This document shows, piece by piece, positions 15,582 to 24,468 of a stretch of 64,000 bases of DNA; the first letter of the stretch is position 1; each line of letters starts with the position of its first letter. The translations under genes were made by a program, and so were the position numbers. The stretch comes from Calditrichia bacterium (GTDB lineage Bacteria > Calditrichota > Calditrichia > RBG-13-44-9 > J075): assembly GCA_028284905.1 (NCBI GenBank), contig JANQQU010000062.1, positions 1-64,000 of the forward strand, written 5' to 3'. The notes beneath the pieces were generated by a model. The model ran no database searches. It had not been told where the DNA came from and worked only from the letters and a program-made list of their open reading frames with translations.

Positions 15582-16624
15582 TTCCGGTTCGGGAAGCTGT
15601 CGCCGGGGTGCAGGCCTATGGATTGTTACCGGGCGACCGCCGCAAAATGATTCGCATGGATTTGAATGAGAATGCCTGGGGATGTTCACCGAGAGTGCTC
15701 GAAGCACTACAGGAAATCGCCCCGGAAGATATCGGTGTTTATCCGTATTATGCCGATTTTCTTGCGGAAATCGCCCGCGTAAACAATGTTTCAGAGGACA
15801 ACCTGGTACTTTCCAATGGGGCAGATGATATTATTCGTACCATCATGCAAGTGTTTGTTGATGCTGGGGAAAAGGTGCTGGTTGCCGATCCTTCTTTCGG
15901 GATTATCGCACTACATGCGCAAATTGTCGGTGCCGAATTATGCAAAATGCCTTATGAGGACGATTTAAATTTCCCGTTGGAGAAATGCCTGCAGGAGCTA
16001 CCCAGCGCAAAGCTGCTTGCCATCGTGCGGCCTGACAGTCCGACCGGCACGTTTATCTCCCGGGAAAACCTGCAGCTGATTTTGGCGGCTGCGCCAAACT
16101 GTATTGTTATGCTGGATGAGACTTACCACCACTTTCTTGGCGAATCCTGCCTGGATTTGCTGGAGAGCTACCCAAACTTAATTATTATTCAATCCTTCTC
16201 TAAAGCTTATGCCTTGGCCGGTTTGCGAATTGGACTGGCTTTCGCCCAGCGGGAAGTTGTTGGAGAACTGCGAAAAGTTGCGTTGCCATTTGCCGTAAAT
16301 GCGTTAGCGGTGAAGGCAGGGATGGCGGCACTGAGAGACACGGACTATCTCGCAATGACCATTCGGGAAATGAAGGCTGAAAAAGCCTGGTTGCGGGAAC
16401 AGTTTGATAAATTGGGATATGATTCCCGCGATTCTTTCGCGAATTTCATTCTGGTCAACATCGGTGAACGGGCGGATGAGATTGCGGAACTGTTGAAATC
16501 CGAGAATGTTTATGTGAAGAATCTAAATAAAATGGACTTACTGAAAGGGTGGTATCGGATGACTATCAATCGCCGTCCGGAAAACGAAAAATTGTTAAGC
16601 GTAATAAAAGGAACGATGCCATGA
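15578..16624 (+). CDS. hisC: histidinol-phosphate aminotransferase
   Basis: This 348-residue PLP-dependent fold-type I aminotransferase converts imidazole acetol phosphate and glutamate to histidinol phosphate. The N-terminal DLNENAWGCSPRVLEAL substrate region, VRPDSPTGTFIS, and the PLP lysine motif SFSKAYALAGLRIGLA are clear. The ATG overlaps the hisG stop (ATGA), and the stop overlaps hisB in the same way, so translation is coupled. The length is typical. No anomalies seen. Confidence 0.96.
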   Translation: MIPVREAVAGVQAYGLLPGDRRKMIRMDLNENAWGCSPRVLEALQEIAPEDIGVYPYYADFLAEIARVNNVSEDNLVLSNGADDIIRTIMQVFVDAGEKVLVADPSFGIIALHAQIVGAELCKMPYEDDLNFPLEKCLQELPSAKLLAIVRPDSPTGTFISRENLQLILAAAPNCIVMLDETYHHFLGESCLDLLESYPNLIIIQSFSKAYALAGLRIGLAFAQREVVGELRKVALPFAVNALAVKAGMAALRDTDYLAMTIREMKAEKAWLREQFDKLGYDSRDSFANFILVNIGERADEIAELLKSENVYVKNLNKMDLLKGWYRMTINRRPENEKLLSVIKGTMP

Positions 16625-17208
16625 GAATCGCAGAAATCAACCGGGAAACCCGGGAAACGCAAATCAAAATGTCTATAAATCTCGATGGCAGCGGAGCGGC
16701 AGAGATTAAAAGCCCGATCGGCTTCCTGGGGCACATGCTCGATACTTTTTCCCGGCACGGTATCTTCGATCTAAACGCAGAGATCGCTGGTGATCTGGAG
16801 GTCGACCAGCACCACACCATCGAGGATACCGGCATTGTATTGGGGGAAGTCATCAAAAAAGCGCTGGGTGATAAACGCGGGATTAAACGGGCAGGATTCT
16901 TTGTTTATCCCATGGACGAAGCGTTGGTTACCGTCGCTGTAGACATTTCCGGACGCCCTTTTCTGAAACTGGATGCTGAATTTAGCTCGGTTGCCGTCGG
17001 GGAGTTTCCGGTAGAATTGCTGGAAGATTTCCTGTTAGGGTTTACCAATGCGCTTGGTGTCAATCTACATGTGCTGGTTCATTATGGGCGCTCGGATCAT
17101 CACAAAATCGAGGCCGTCTTCAAAGGACTGGCGAAAGCAATGAAAATGGCTTGTGAAATTGAACCGCGCATCAAGAATCAAATCCCCAGCACGAAAGGAG
17201 TGTTGTGA
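16621..17208 (+). CDS. hisB: imidazoleglycerol-phosphate dehydratase
   Basis: This 195-residue monofunctional enzyme dehydrates imidazole glycerol phosphate to imidazole acetol phosphate. The manganese-binding histidine clusters are present: GHMLDTFSRHGIFD, DQHHTIEDTGIVLG and GRSDHHKIEAVFKGLAKA. There is no HAD histidinol-phosphatase domain, so that activity must come from another gene outside this operon. The ATG at 16621 overlaps the hisC stop (ATGA). An upstream in-frame ATG inside hisC at 16549 is ignored because the family starts at MRIAEINRET. Confidence 0.96.
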   Translation: MRIAEINRETRETQIKMSINLDGSGAAEIKSPIGFLGHMLDTFSRHGIFDLNAEIAGDLEVDQHHTIEDTGIVLGEVIKKALGDKRGIKRAGFFVYPMDEALVTVAVDISGRPFLKLDAEFSSVAVGEFPVELLEDFLLGFTNALGVNLHVLVHYGRSDHHKIEAVFKGLAKAMKMACEIEPRIKNQIPSTKGVL

Positions 17209-17804
17209 TGATCGGCGTAATAGACTATGGGGCAGGGAACCTTCGTTCTGTCAAAAAAGCGTTGGACTTTCTTGGGGTAAAAAATCGGGTCATTGATGAT
17301 CCCGCCCAGTTAAGCGGCATTGAGAAAATGCTCCTCCCCGGCGTTGGTGCATTTCAGGCATCTGTGGAGCAGCTGCAGAAAAAGTCGTTGTTCGATCCCG
17401 TTAAAGTGTGGCTGCAGGAGGATCGGCCATTTTTAGGTATCTGCCTCGGCATGCAGGTGCTTTTTCAGGATGGCGAAGAAAATCCCGGTATTACCGCGCT
17501 TGGTATTGTTGATGGATCTGTGCCGCGTTTTCAGCATGAACGGGTGCCGCAGATTGGCTGGAATAAAGTGTTCTTTACCCGCGAAACGCCGCTGGCAAAT
17601 GGGCTCGGCAAAGACGCCTACTTCTATTTCCTGCACGGTTTTTACGTCGCACCGAAGGATCCGGCGGTCGTCGTTGGAGAAACCGAGTATGGCATACGCT
17701 ATCCCTCGATGATCGCCCGGGGAAATATGACCGCAGTACAGTTTCACCCGGAAAAAAGCGGGGAGAATGGATTGACATTATTAAAAAATTGGGTGGCGAT
17801 ATGA
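17208..17804 (+). CDS. hisH: imidazole glycerol phosphate synthase, glutaminase subunit
   Basis: This is the class I glutamine amidotransferase subunit that supplies ammonia to HisF, with about 198 residues. The triad is visible: the cysteine in GICLGMQVLF, and the histidine and glutamate in QFHPEKSG. DYGAGNLRSVKKAL at the N-terminus is a family hallmark. The ATG at 17208 shares one base with the hisB stop (TGATG) and lies seven bases after GGAG, which is better than the GTG one codon earlier. It overlaps hisF by four bases. HisF is the next gene, as expected for a heterodimer. Confidence 0.96.
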   Translation: MIGVIDYGAGNLRSVKKALDFLGVKNRVIDDPAQLSGIEKMLLPGVGAFQASVEQLQKKSLFDPVKVWLQEDRPFLGICLGMQVLFQDGEENPGITALGIVDGSVPRFQHERVPQIGWNKVFFTRETPLANGLGKDAYFYFLHGFYVAPKDPAVVVGETEYGIRYPSMIARGNMTAVQFHPEKSGENGLTLLKNWVAI

Positions 17805-18556
17805 TAACAACACGTTTAATTCCCTGCCTCGATGTTGATGATGGCCGGGTGGTAAAAGGAATAAAGTTTAAAGGCATTCGTGATGCTGGCGATCCCGTAG
17901 ATCTCGCCAAGCGCTATAACACCCAAAACGCAGATGAGCTGGTGTTTCTGGATATCGGCGCCTCTTACAAGAGCCGGGAAACGATGCTCAATGTTGTTGA
18001 GGCTGTCTCCCGGGAAGTGTTTATCCCGCTAACTGTTGGTGGCGGTATTCGCACGGTCGTTGATATGCGCAATGCCCTGATGGCCGGTGCAGACAAAGTG
18101 GCCATCTGCTCGGCAGCGCTGGCGAACCCGGAAGTGCTTTCCGAAGGGGCATACCAATTTGGGGCACAGTGCGTCGTTCTTTCCATCGATGCGAAGCGGG
18201 AAGGAGAGAATTGGTATGCTTTCACCCATGGTGGCAGAAAAAACAGTGGTCGGGAAGTCGTGGAATGGGCGAAGGAAGCTGCAAAGCTCGGCGCCGGTGA
18301 AATTCTGCTTAACTCAATCGACCGCGATGGTACCAAGGCAGGATTCGACATAGAGCTGCTAAATGCGGTTGGGCAGGCGGTGAATATACCGGTCATTGCT
18401 TCCGGTGGCGCCGGCACTTTGCCGCAGATCCTCGAAGCGGTAAATGCCGGTAACGCAGATGCCGTTTTGCTTGCTTCGTTGTTGCATTACGGCGAATTTA
18501 CCGTGCAAGAAATTAAAACCTACTTGGAAAAGAATGGAGTGAAAATGCGATGGTAG
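17801..18556 (+). CDS. hisF: imidazole glycerol phosphate synthase, cyclase subunit
   Basis: This 251-residue (beta/alpha)8 barrel converts PRFAR plus ammonia into imidazole glycerol phosphate and AICAR. The N-terminal RLIPCLDVDDGRVVKGIKF contains the catalytic aspartate, and GGGIRTVVDM, LNSIDRDGTKAGFD and ASGGAGTLPQ form the phosphate sites and second catalytic Asp. The ATG at 17801 overlaps the hisH stop (ATGA). The gene order hisF before hisA is the reverse of the enterobacterial order. Its end overlaps the next gene by seven bases. Confidence 0.97.
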   Translation: MITTRLIPCLDVDDGRVVKGIKFKGIRDAGDPVDLAKRYNTQNADELVFLDIGASYKSRETMLNVVEAVSREVFIPLTVGGGIRTVVDMRNALMAGADKVAICSAALANPEVLSEGAYQFGAQCVVLSIDAKREGENWYAFTHGGRKNSGREVVEWAKEAAKLGAGEILLNSIDRDGTKAGFDIELLNAVGQAVNIPVIASGGAGTLPQILEAVNAGNADAVLLASLLHYGEFTVQEIKTYLEKNGVKMRW

Positions 18557-19794
18557 TGGCATCAATAGACTTAATGGATGGAAAAGCCGTGCAATTACGG
18601 CAAGGTGCGGAGAAGATTCTCGAAGTGGACAATCCGCTGGCGTTGGCAGACAAGTTCAATCGTTATGGAGATGTCGCAATTATCGATCTGGACGCCGCAC
18701 TGGGACAGGGAGACAACCGGGCGTTAATGCGTCAACTGATTACCCGTTGTGATGCCAGGGTCGGGGGTGGGATTCGCACAGTCGAACAGGCGCAGGAGTG
18801 GATCGCACTTGGCGCCCAAAAAGTGATTCTCGGGTCAACAGTGTTCGCCGATGATAAATTGAACATCCCCTTTCTGGAAGCTTTAGGAAAAGTGTTGTCT
18901 CCACAGGAGATCATCATCGCTATAGATGCACGGGGAGATGAGATTGTCACTAAGGGCTGGAAGCATCGCACCGGCATCAATCTGTATGAAGCAGCGGCGT
19001 CACTTTCTCCGTATGCCGGCGAGTATCTCTTTACCTGCGTGGAAAGAGAAGGCACTATGCAGGGAATTGATACGGATATTTTGGACAAGCTGCAGAAGGC
19101 AACCAGTCGAAAGATTACTGCCGCCGGAGGTGTTCAGTCGATTGATGAAATCGCAATGCTCGCTAAAAGGGATCTCGATGTTCAGCTCGGCATGGCGCTG
19201 TATACCGGCAAAGTAGATTTGGATGATGCTTTTATCGCCTCACTGAATTGGAAAGAGGACTTAATGCCAGTGATTACCCGGGATGATGCCGGGAGAATCT
19301 TAATGCTCGCTTACGCGAACCGAGAGTCGCTGGCAAAAACTTTTGCAGAAAACAAAATGTGTTATTTCTCCCGCTCCCGAAACCAGCTATGGTTAAAAGG
19401 GGAAACCAGTGGTCATTATCAGGATTTGCAAACCATGCGGACCGATTGTGATCGGGATACTTTGCTGGCAACGGTGAAACAAAGCAATGTTGCCTGCCAC
19501 ACCGGCAGCTACAGCTGTTTTGGCGACAAAGGTTTTTTACATCAGGATTTATATGAGGTAATTGCAGATCGCATGGAAAACCCCAGTCCACAGTCTTACA
19601 CCGCTAAGCTGCTTGGGCCACTATTGGATGAAAAGATCATGGAGGAAGCACAGGAGTTGATTGAGGCACCAGATCGGGAGAACATGATTTGGGAAGCTGC
19701 CGATCTTTTATATTTTTGGACAGCCTACCTGGCAAAAAACAGAATTACAATAGATGAAGTATTGCAAGAACTTTATCGAAGGAGACGAAAATGA
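18550..19794 (+). CDS. HisA-HisI-HisE trifunctional fusion
   Basis: This single 414-residue polypeptide has three enzyme domains. Residues 1-232 are a ProFAR isomerase (HisA) barrel with SIDLMDG (Asp7), VGGGIRT and AIDARGD (Asp126). Residues about 236-330 are phosphoribosyl-AMP cyclohydrolase (HisI) with SRSRNQLWLKGETSGH and the metal cysteines in TDCDRD (Cys300), ACHTGSYSC (Cys316, Cys323). Residues about 345-414 are phosphoribosyl-ATP pyrophosphatase (HisE) with EEAQELIEA and EAADLLYFW. They cover consecutive steps 2, 3 and 4. HisI-HisE fusions are common; addition of HisA at the N-terminus is unusual. No stop or frameshift separates the parts, and no other hisA or hisI occurs here. Confidence 0.94.
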   Translation: MVVASIDLMDGKAVQLRQGAEKILEVDNPLALADKFNRYGDVAIIDLDAALGQGDNRALMRQLITRCDARVGGGIRTVEQAQEWIALGAQKVILGSTVFADDKLNIPFLEALGKVLSPQEIIIAIDARGDEIVTKGWKHRTGINLYEAAASLSPYAGEYLFTCVEREGTMQGIDTDILDKLQKATSRKITAAGGVQSIDEIAMLAKRDLDVQLGMALYTGKVDLDDAFIASLNWKEDLMPVITRDDAGRILMLAYANRESLAKTFAENKMCYFSRSRNQLWLKGETSGHYQDLQTMRTDCDRDTLLATVKQSNVACHTGSYSCFGDKGFLHQDLYEVIADRMENPSPQSYTAKLLGPLLDEKIMEEAQELIEAPDRENMIWEAADLLYFWTAYLAKNRITIDEVLQELYRRRRK

Positions 19795-21065
19795 AAATCA
19801 TTTCCGGAAAAGAACTGCCGAAGTCTTTCTTCGCTTATAAAGATGAAGATGCCAGCGAGGCAGTTAGTGAAATATTGGAAGATGTCAAGCGCAGCGGTGA
19901 CGAGGCTGTGCGCAAATACACCTCCTGGTTTGATGGCGTTGATCTCGAAAATTTCGTTTGTAGCGCAGCAACCATTAAAGCTGCGTATGATCAGGTATCC
20001 AACGCATCTATAGAAGCGATTCAAAAAGCAGCTGAAAATATTCGCAAATTTGCGAAAGTACAAAGAAACAGTTATAACGATTTCGAGGTGGAGTTAACCC
20101 CGGGCGTACGGACCGGCCAGCGAATTACTCCCATCGAGCGAGTTGCGGTATATGCGCCGGGAGGGCGTTTCCCTTTGGTCTCCTCTGTCTTGATGGGAGG
20201 TATTCCGGCGCGGGTTGCCGGCGTCAAGGAACTGGTGGTTTGTTCCCCGCCTGGGAGTGATGGCAAAATCCATCCGGCAATTTTAGTTGCAGCAGATATT
20301 GTCGGGGCGGATGAAGTCTACTGTATTGGTGGCGCCCAGGCGATTGCCGCTCTGGCTTATGGCACTGAAACAATTCGTGGTGTCGATAAAATCGTCGGAC
20401 CTGGGAATAAATATGTCGCAGAAGCGAAAAAGGCCGTTTATGGCATTGTGGGCATCGATCTGATCGCCGGACCTACCGAAGTACTGGTGATCGCGGACGA
20501 CAATGCCAACCCGGAAATTCTCGCAGCGGATTTACTCGCGCAGGCAGAGCATGATGTAGATGCTTTGGCGATTTTAGTGACGCCTTCCCGCCAATTGGCT
20601 GATGCTGTTAAGAATACCGTGGAAACGCAGCTGGCAAAATTGAAGAACCGGGAAACTGCCGCAGCTTCGATTGCAACCAATGGCGTTGTTGTGCTAGTTG
20701 ACAATCTTGCAGAAGCAGTGGCAATTGCCAACAGAAAAGCACCGGAACATCTCGAAGTGCAAGTTGAAAATCCTGCGGATATACGGGACGACTTAAAAAA
20801 TTTCGGCGCACTGTTTATTGGCGAAATGTCCGCAGAGGTGCTCGGTGATTATAGTAGCGGAATTAATCACACCCTGCCAACAAACGGCACCGCGCGCTAT
20901 CGTGGAGGATTGGGCGTGCAGGATTTTCTCAAGATTCAATCCACACTACAGGTGACAAAAGAAGGCTTCGCCGAGATAGCACCAATTGCTGAAATGATGG
21001 CAGAAACGGAGGGACTTGGTGCGCATGGGAAGGCGGTTACTGCCCGGAAGAAGTTGTTGAAGTAG
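19791..21065 (+). CDS. hisD: histidinol dehydrogenase
   Basis: This 424-residue zinc enzyme oxidises histidinol twice to histidine, the last step of the pathway. Typical segments are ERVAVYAPGGRFPLVSSVLM, GGAQAIAALAYGTETI, VGPGNKYVAEAKK, the zinc-ligand QAEHD, and SSGINHTLPTNGTARYRGGL with catalytic and ligand residues. The ATG overlaps the stop of the preceding fusion gene (ATGA). It is last in the operon here, whereas it is second in the enterobacterial operon. A strong hairpin lies downstream, but its T run faces the other strand. Confidence 0.97.
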   Translation: MKIISGKELPKSFFAYKDEDASEAVSEILEDVKRSGDEAVRKYTSWFDGVDLENFVCSAATIKAAYDQVSNASIEAIQKAAENIRKFAKVQRNSYNDFEVELTPGVRTGQRITPIERVAVYAPGGRFPLVSSVLMGGIPARVAGVKELVVCSPPGSDGKIHPAILVAADIVGADEVYCIGGAQAIAALAYGTETIRGVDKIVGPGNKYVAEAKKAVYGIVGIDLIAGPTEVLVIADDNANPEILAADLLAQAEHDVDALAILVTPSRQLADAVKNTVETQLAKLKNRETAAASIATNGVVVLVDNLAEAVAIANRKAPEHLEVQVENPADIRDDLKNFGALFIGEMSAEVLGDYSSGINHTLPTNGTARYRGGLGVQDFLKIQSTLQVTKEGFAEIAPIAEMMAETEGLGAHGKAVTARKKLLK

Positions 21066-21086
21066 CAATAGCCAAAACTACGACAT

Positions 21087-21129
21087 AAAAAAATCTTGTT
21101 CCCATCCCTGCAGCCGGGATGGGAACAAG
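21087..21129 (-). terminator. intrinsic terminator of the subtilase gene, possibly bidirectional
   Basis: A perfect 14-bp stem (TCTTGTTCCCATCCC arm at 21094-21107 paired with 21115-21129) has a seven-base loop. The run of seven T residues lies on the minus-strand side, so it mainly serves the convergent gene ending at 21149. It may also slow transcription from hisD. Confidence 0.9.
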
Positions 21130-21148
21130 AGATGGCTAAACGGCCATT

Positions 21149-23086
21149 TTATCTTAAAAGGATAGCCTTGCCTGCTGCGCTAAAAGATTTACTCTGCAAA
21201 CGATAGATGTAAACACCTGATGCGACTTGATTGCCATTATCCCGCCGGCCATCCCAGCTAATTTCCTGGTAGCCACCTTGCTGAATCTCGCCATCCAGTA
21301 AGGTGCGCACCAACTTGCCATTTAGGTCGTAAACTTTCAAGCTAACCGGTGCAGCATCAATCAATTCATAGCGGATATGTGTAGTTGGGTTGAAAGGGTT
21401 TGGATAATTACCCAGCAGCTGAAATGAACGTCCGACATTATTTTCCGGATTTGCAATCCCGGTAATGTTTATTGCTTCCTGCACTGCTGCATACGCATCC
21501 ACCTTCCCGTGGCCCCAAGTGGGGTTTGGCGTCGCTCCTGTAAATCCGTCAGATTTGGCAGTGCTCTCCAGAATAGATCTGACTTGAATCGCATCGAGAT
21601 TGGGGTTCGCATCCAGCATCAAGGCAATAATACCTGTCAATACCGGCGAGGCACCACTTACCGCACCAAGTGTGCCGTAAAAACCGCCTCCTGTTGCGAT
21701 TTTATTAAATCGTAAGGTGTTGAAGTAGGAACGCTGACCATAAGCGCCAAAGTTCATGTTGCCCGGTACGCTAACCGTAACACCGGTCCGGCCATCCCAG
21801 GTTGGTCCAATACCACTGCCGGTCCAAAGCGTTCCGGTGCCGCCCTCGTTCCCCGGAAATGTTCTGGTGAATCCATCGATGTCAATCCAGCTTGGACGCA
21901 AAACATAAGAATTCGGGGTGATGTTGTTGTGGGCAGCAGCCAAATCCCAAACTGTATGCCCCGGCACAACAAATGAGGTGAATTCATTTGGAGTGGTGGA
22001 AAAAATAGTGGAAGGATTCAATGATGCCTGAAAACTGCCATTGTTGATTTGCGTGCCGGTAAGACGAACAGTGTAATTTCCAGTGCCGCTGATAAAGTCG
22101 ATAAAAATTTCCCGTTTTGCATTTTCAGCCCCATAGAAATCCACCGCGCTGCCACTGTGGAAATAATTGAATTCGCTGTTAAAAATTTGTCCCCGTTGTG
22201 CGTTGCTTGCCGGTGAGGGGAGTGGGCTGTAGGTGGTATTCGGTGTAACAATCTCTACATCAAAGCGATCATTCTCATCATACCAGAGATTAAATCGGAC
22301 GAAGTTGCTGGTTTTGTTAATGTTGATGTCAATCGTTTGCCCTTGGCTGATTGTGCCGGCAGCATAATTGGCCGTGCCGCCATCATCACTGCTCCCGGTA
22401 ACAAAAACTTTTCCGTTAATTCCCGGTCCATAACGGCTATCCAGTGCACGGGCAATATCGCTACTCCCATCCATCGGGCCGCCGTTGCTGCCGAAATTTG
22501 CCAGTAATACTACCGGCATGCCCGCTTCGTCCGCTTTACTATTCACAAAATCCATTGCGACTGCGATATAGGATGGATCATAAAAAGGCGCTTCCGCCGG
22601 TTCACTGCCATGCGCCGGCACACCTTCAGAGGTAATTTTAACCGCAATAATATGTGCGCCAGGCGCCATTCCGGCATAAAGGCCGCCGCTTGCTGCGCCA
22701 TTGCCGGCGGCGATTCCGGTTGTTGGAGTGCCGTGCCCGGAGGCATCGCGCGTGTTTAAACGAACGCCGCTATCCAGTGCAGAGTCGATCGCACCCTGCG
22801 TGTAGATGGTGCCTATGCCAAATGGATTGTTCGGGTCATTCGCGCCACTGGGATCGATCATGTCGTAAATATACAGAATGCGCGTGCTGCCGTCCGGGTT
22901 GATAAAATCCGGGTGTTCATAATCGATGCCCCGATCGAGAATGGCAACGATAACACCACTACCATCTACGCCAAATGTTGACCAGGCGCTATCCACACCG
23001 GTTTCTGCACGAACAAGATCATCGGCGAGCAAGTTGTTTGTCATACTTAGAAAAGTTACTATTAAGAGCAGTTTCAAAAAGCGCAT
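21149..23086 (-). CDS. secreted subtilisin-like serine protease (S8) with C-terminal sorting-type domain
   Basis: This exported protease has about 645 residues. A signal peptide precedes an S8 domain with Asp51 (AILDRGIDYEHPDF), His118 (ASGHGTPTTGIAAG) and Ser480 (SGASPVLTGIIALM), the last replacing the usual GTSMAAP wording. A long insertion separates His and Ser. The C-terminus carries NYPNPFNPTTHIRYEL and a beta-rich module ending GVYIYRL...GKAILLR. This FlgD-like/type-IX-secretion-type tail is typical of FCB bacteria and suggests cell-surface delivery. The ATG at 23086 is well spaced after AGGGGG; a GTG two codons earlier is possible. A terminator follows. Confidence 0.92.
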   Translation of the reverse strand: MRFLKLLLIVTFLSMTNNLLADDLVRAETGVDSAWSTFGVDGSGVIVAILDRGIDYEHPDFINPDGSTRILYIYDMIDPSGANDPNNPFGIGTIYTQGAIDSALDSGVRLNTRDASGHGTPTTGIAAGNGAASGGLYAGMAPGAHIIAVKITSEGVPAHGSEPAEAPFYDPSYIAVAMDFVNSKADEAGMPVVLLANFGSNGGPMDGSSDIARALDSRYGPGINGKVFVTGSSDDGGTANYAAGTISQGQTIDININKTSNFVRFNLWYDENDRFDVEIVTPNTTYSPLPSPASNAQRGQIFNSEFNYFHSGSAVDFYGAENAKREIFIDFISGTGNYTVRLTGTQINNGSFQASLNPSTIFSTTPNEFTSFVVPGHTVWDLAAAHNNITPNSYVLRPSWIDIDGFTRTFPGNEGGTGTLWTGSGIGPTWDGRTGVTVSVPGNMNFGAYGQRSYFNTLRFNKIATGGGFYGTLGAVSGASPVLTGIIALMLDANPNLDAIQVRSILESTAKSDGFTGATPNPTWGHGKVDAYAAVQEAINITGIANPENNVGRSFQLLGNYPNPFNPTTHIRYELIDAAPVSLKVYDLNGKLVRTLLDGEIQQGGYQEISWDGRRDNGNQVASGVYIYRLQSKSFSAAGKAILLR

Positions 23087-23183
23087 CGGCACCCCCTGAT
23101 TAATAGGTATGGTTTTATGATTTGAAATGACTAGGAAAGATAAAAGAAAAGATGGGGAAGAAAAAGAAAATTCAGATTAAGTA

Positions 23184-23225
23184 GCAGTGGCAGTTAGTGC
23201 AAAACAAGCTGCCAACTGCCACTGC
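23184..23225. repeat. hairpin of AACTGCC-type repeat sequence
   Basis: GCAGTGGCAGTT (23184-23195) and AACTGCCACTGC (23214-23225) form a perfect 12-bp stem with an 18-base loop, downstream of the DUF2461 gene. It resembles the AACTG-rich tract at 5605-5668 and lacks a convincing T run. Confidence 0.75.
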
Positions 23226-23268
23226 AATAAAGTCAAACCAACTCTGGAGGGTAACTGCTAAGATTGTT

Positions 23269-23940
23269 TTACATCCCCAGCGCTTTCTTTAAATAATTTA
23301 CCAGATCCAGGCCGGCATGATAATGCTCCATTATCCATTCTGGCAGATCTTCCCGCAAAAGAATGGCCGGATCGTGATATTCTGCAACATAGTGGAAAGA
23401 TTTGTTCGCAATTAGCGGCTGGATCTCCATAGTCTCCTGGAACTCTTTCGGAAGCCTTTTGTTTTTATCTCCACGCAAATCTCCCAAAAGTGATTTGAAT
23501 TTCGGTGCCTGAACAATTTTGGAAATAGCTTCCGGATCTTCGACAATCGCTTCCCGAATTTTGTAGAGGTGCGCCTTATCCGGTGCATGCGAGCCCCCGG
23601 CGATCATAATTTCGCTCGCGCCAAAATGGAAATACAATCCCGGCACCTGTAGATTCCTTCGGCCGCCTTCGGAAATAACTGCGCCGAGATGAGTCTTATA
23701 TGGCCGCTTGTCCTTGGAAAAACGGATATCCCGATTAATGCGAAAGAGCGCTTCCTTCGGGAGAATATCGACGGTCGGTGTCACCTGGGCGACGCGTTCA
23801 ATCATCACTTCAACAAATTCACTGAAAGGTTTCTTGACGAAATTTTCATACCGTTTCTTGTTTGCATGAAACCACTCTCTCTCGTTGTTTTCAGAAAGGT
23901 CATTTAGGAAAGCCATGAAATCCGGAGTGAAGTAACTCAT
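23269..23940 (-). CDS. DUF2461-family protein
   Basis: This 223-residue cytosolic protein matches the DUF2461 (TIGR02453) family throughout: FLNDLSENNEREWFHANKKRYE at the N-terminus, RINRDIRFSKDKRPYKTHLGA in the middle and PGLYFHFG after it. Its biochemical function is not known. The conserved basic and aromatic residues suggest a ligand site, but none is proven. The length is normal for the family. The ATG at 23940 starts the conserved YFTPDFMAFL motif. It is a single-gene unit downstream of a repeat-like spacer. Confidence 0.9.
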   Translation of the reverse strand: MSYFTPDFMAFLNDLSENNEREWFHANKKRYENFVKKPFSEFVEVMIERVAQVTPTVDILPKEALFRINRDIRFSKDKRPYKTHLGAVISEGGRRNLQVPGLYFHFGASEIMIAGGSHAPDKAHLYKIREAIVEDPEAISKIVQAPKFKSLLGDLRGDKNKRLPKEFQETMEIQPLIANKSFHYVAEYHDPAILLREDLPEWIMEHYHAGLDLVNYLKKALGM

Positions 23941-24181
23941 TGTATCGCCTCTAATGTTAGTATTTCGTTCAATCCAAAATTGTCAAGCACCTGGCTTCCC
24001 AGGCTACTTGTTCCAATCTCCAGTTTGGGAAAACTCTTACTTTCAAAACTCTGTTTTGAGCTGTAAACAAAGTGTTTTATCGCCAACTCGAAACAGAGCT
24101 TCTCGTATAATTTCTTTACTAATTTTTTTAGTTTATAACTAGTGTTGGATACCGCGTTTTCAAACTCCATTTTGAATTAAA

Positions 24182-24378
24182 TAACTGATGTTACGCAAAA
24201 ATGTGAAAAATGGCAGTCTTTTCCAGCCATCGTCGCCCGCCAGGGATGAATCCCCTGGCTCATTATCTTATGCCCGATAAATCAGGCATATTCTTGCGTC
24301 ACTTATGACGCTTGACAATTAGCCTGTTGATTCATCATCAGGCGGATAGTTTTTGTCGCCAGCGCGTAACGTCAGTTA
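24182..24378. repeat. 197-bp element with terminal inverted repeats and internal hairpins (MITE-like)
   Basis: TAACTGATGTTACGC (24182-24196) and GCGTAACGTCAGTTA (24364-24378) are inverted with one mismatch. Between them are several smaller palindromes: GCCAGGG...CCCTGGC near 24240, ATGCCCGATAAATCAGGCAT near 24270, GCGTCACTTATGACGC near 24296, and AGCCTG...CAGGC near 24320. There is no reading frame of note. The region 23941-24468 holds no supported gene. Confidence 0.7.
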
Positions 24379-24468
24379 AATAATTTCTTCTATATGTACC
24401 TCGAAATTTTACGGGTGGAGAAAACCCTCCACCCGCACTAGTCAGGAAAACATCAAACCATCCCGGTT

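Noticed and set aside
23937-24170. A 77-codon minus-strand frame upstream of the DUF2461 gene
   Set aside because: Low-complexity composition, no recognised family, and it overlaps the DUF2461 start. It is probably chance.
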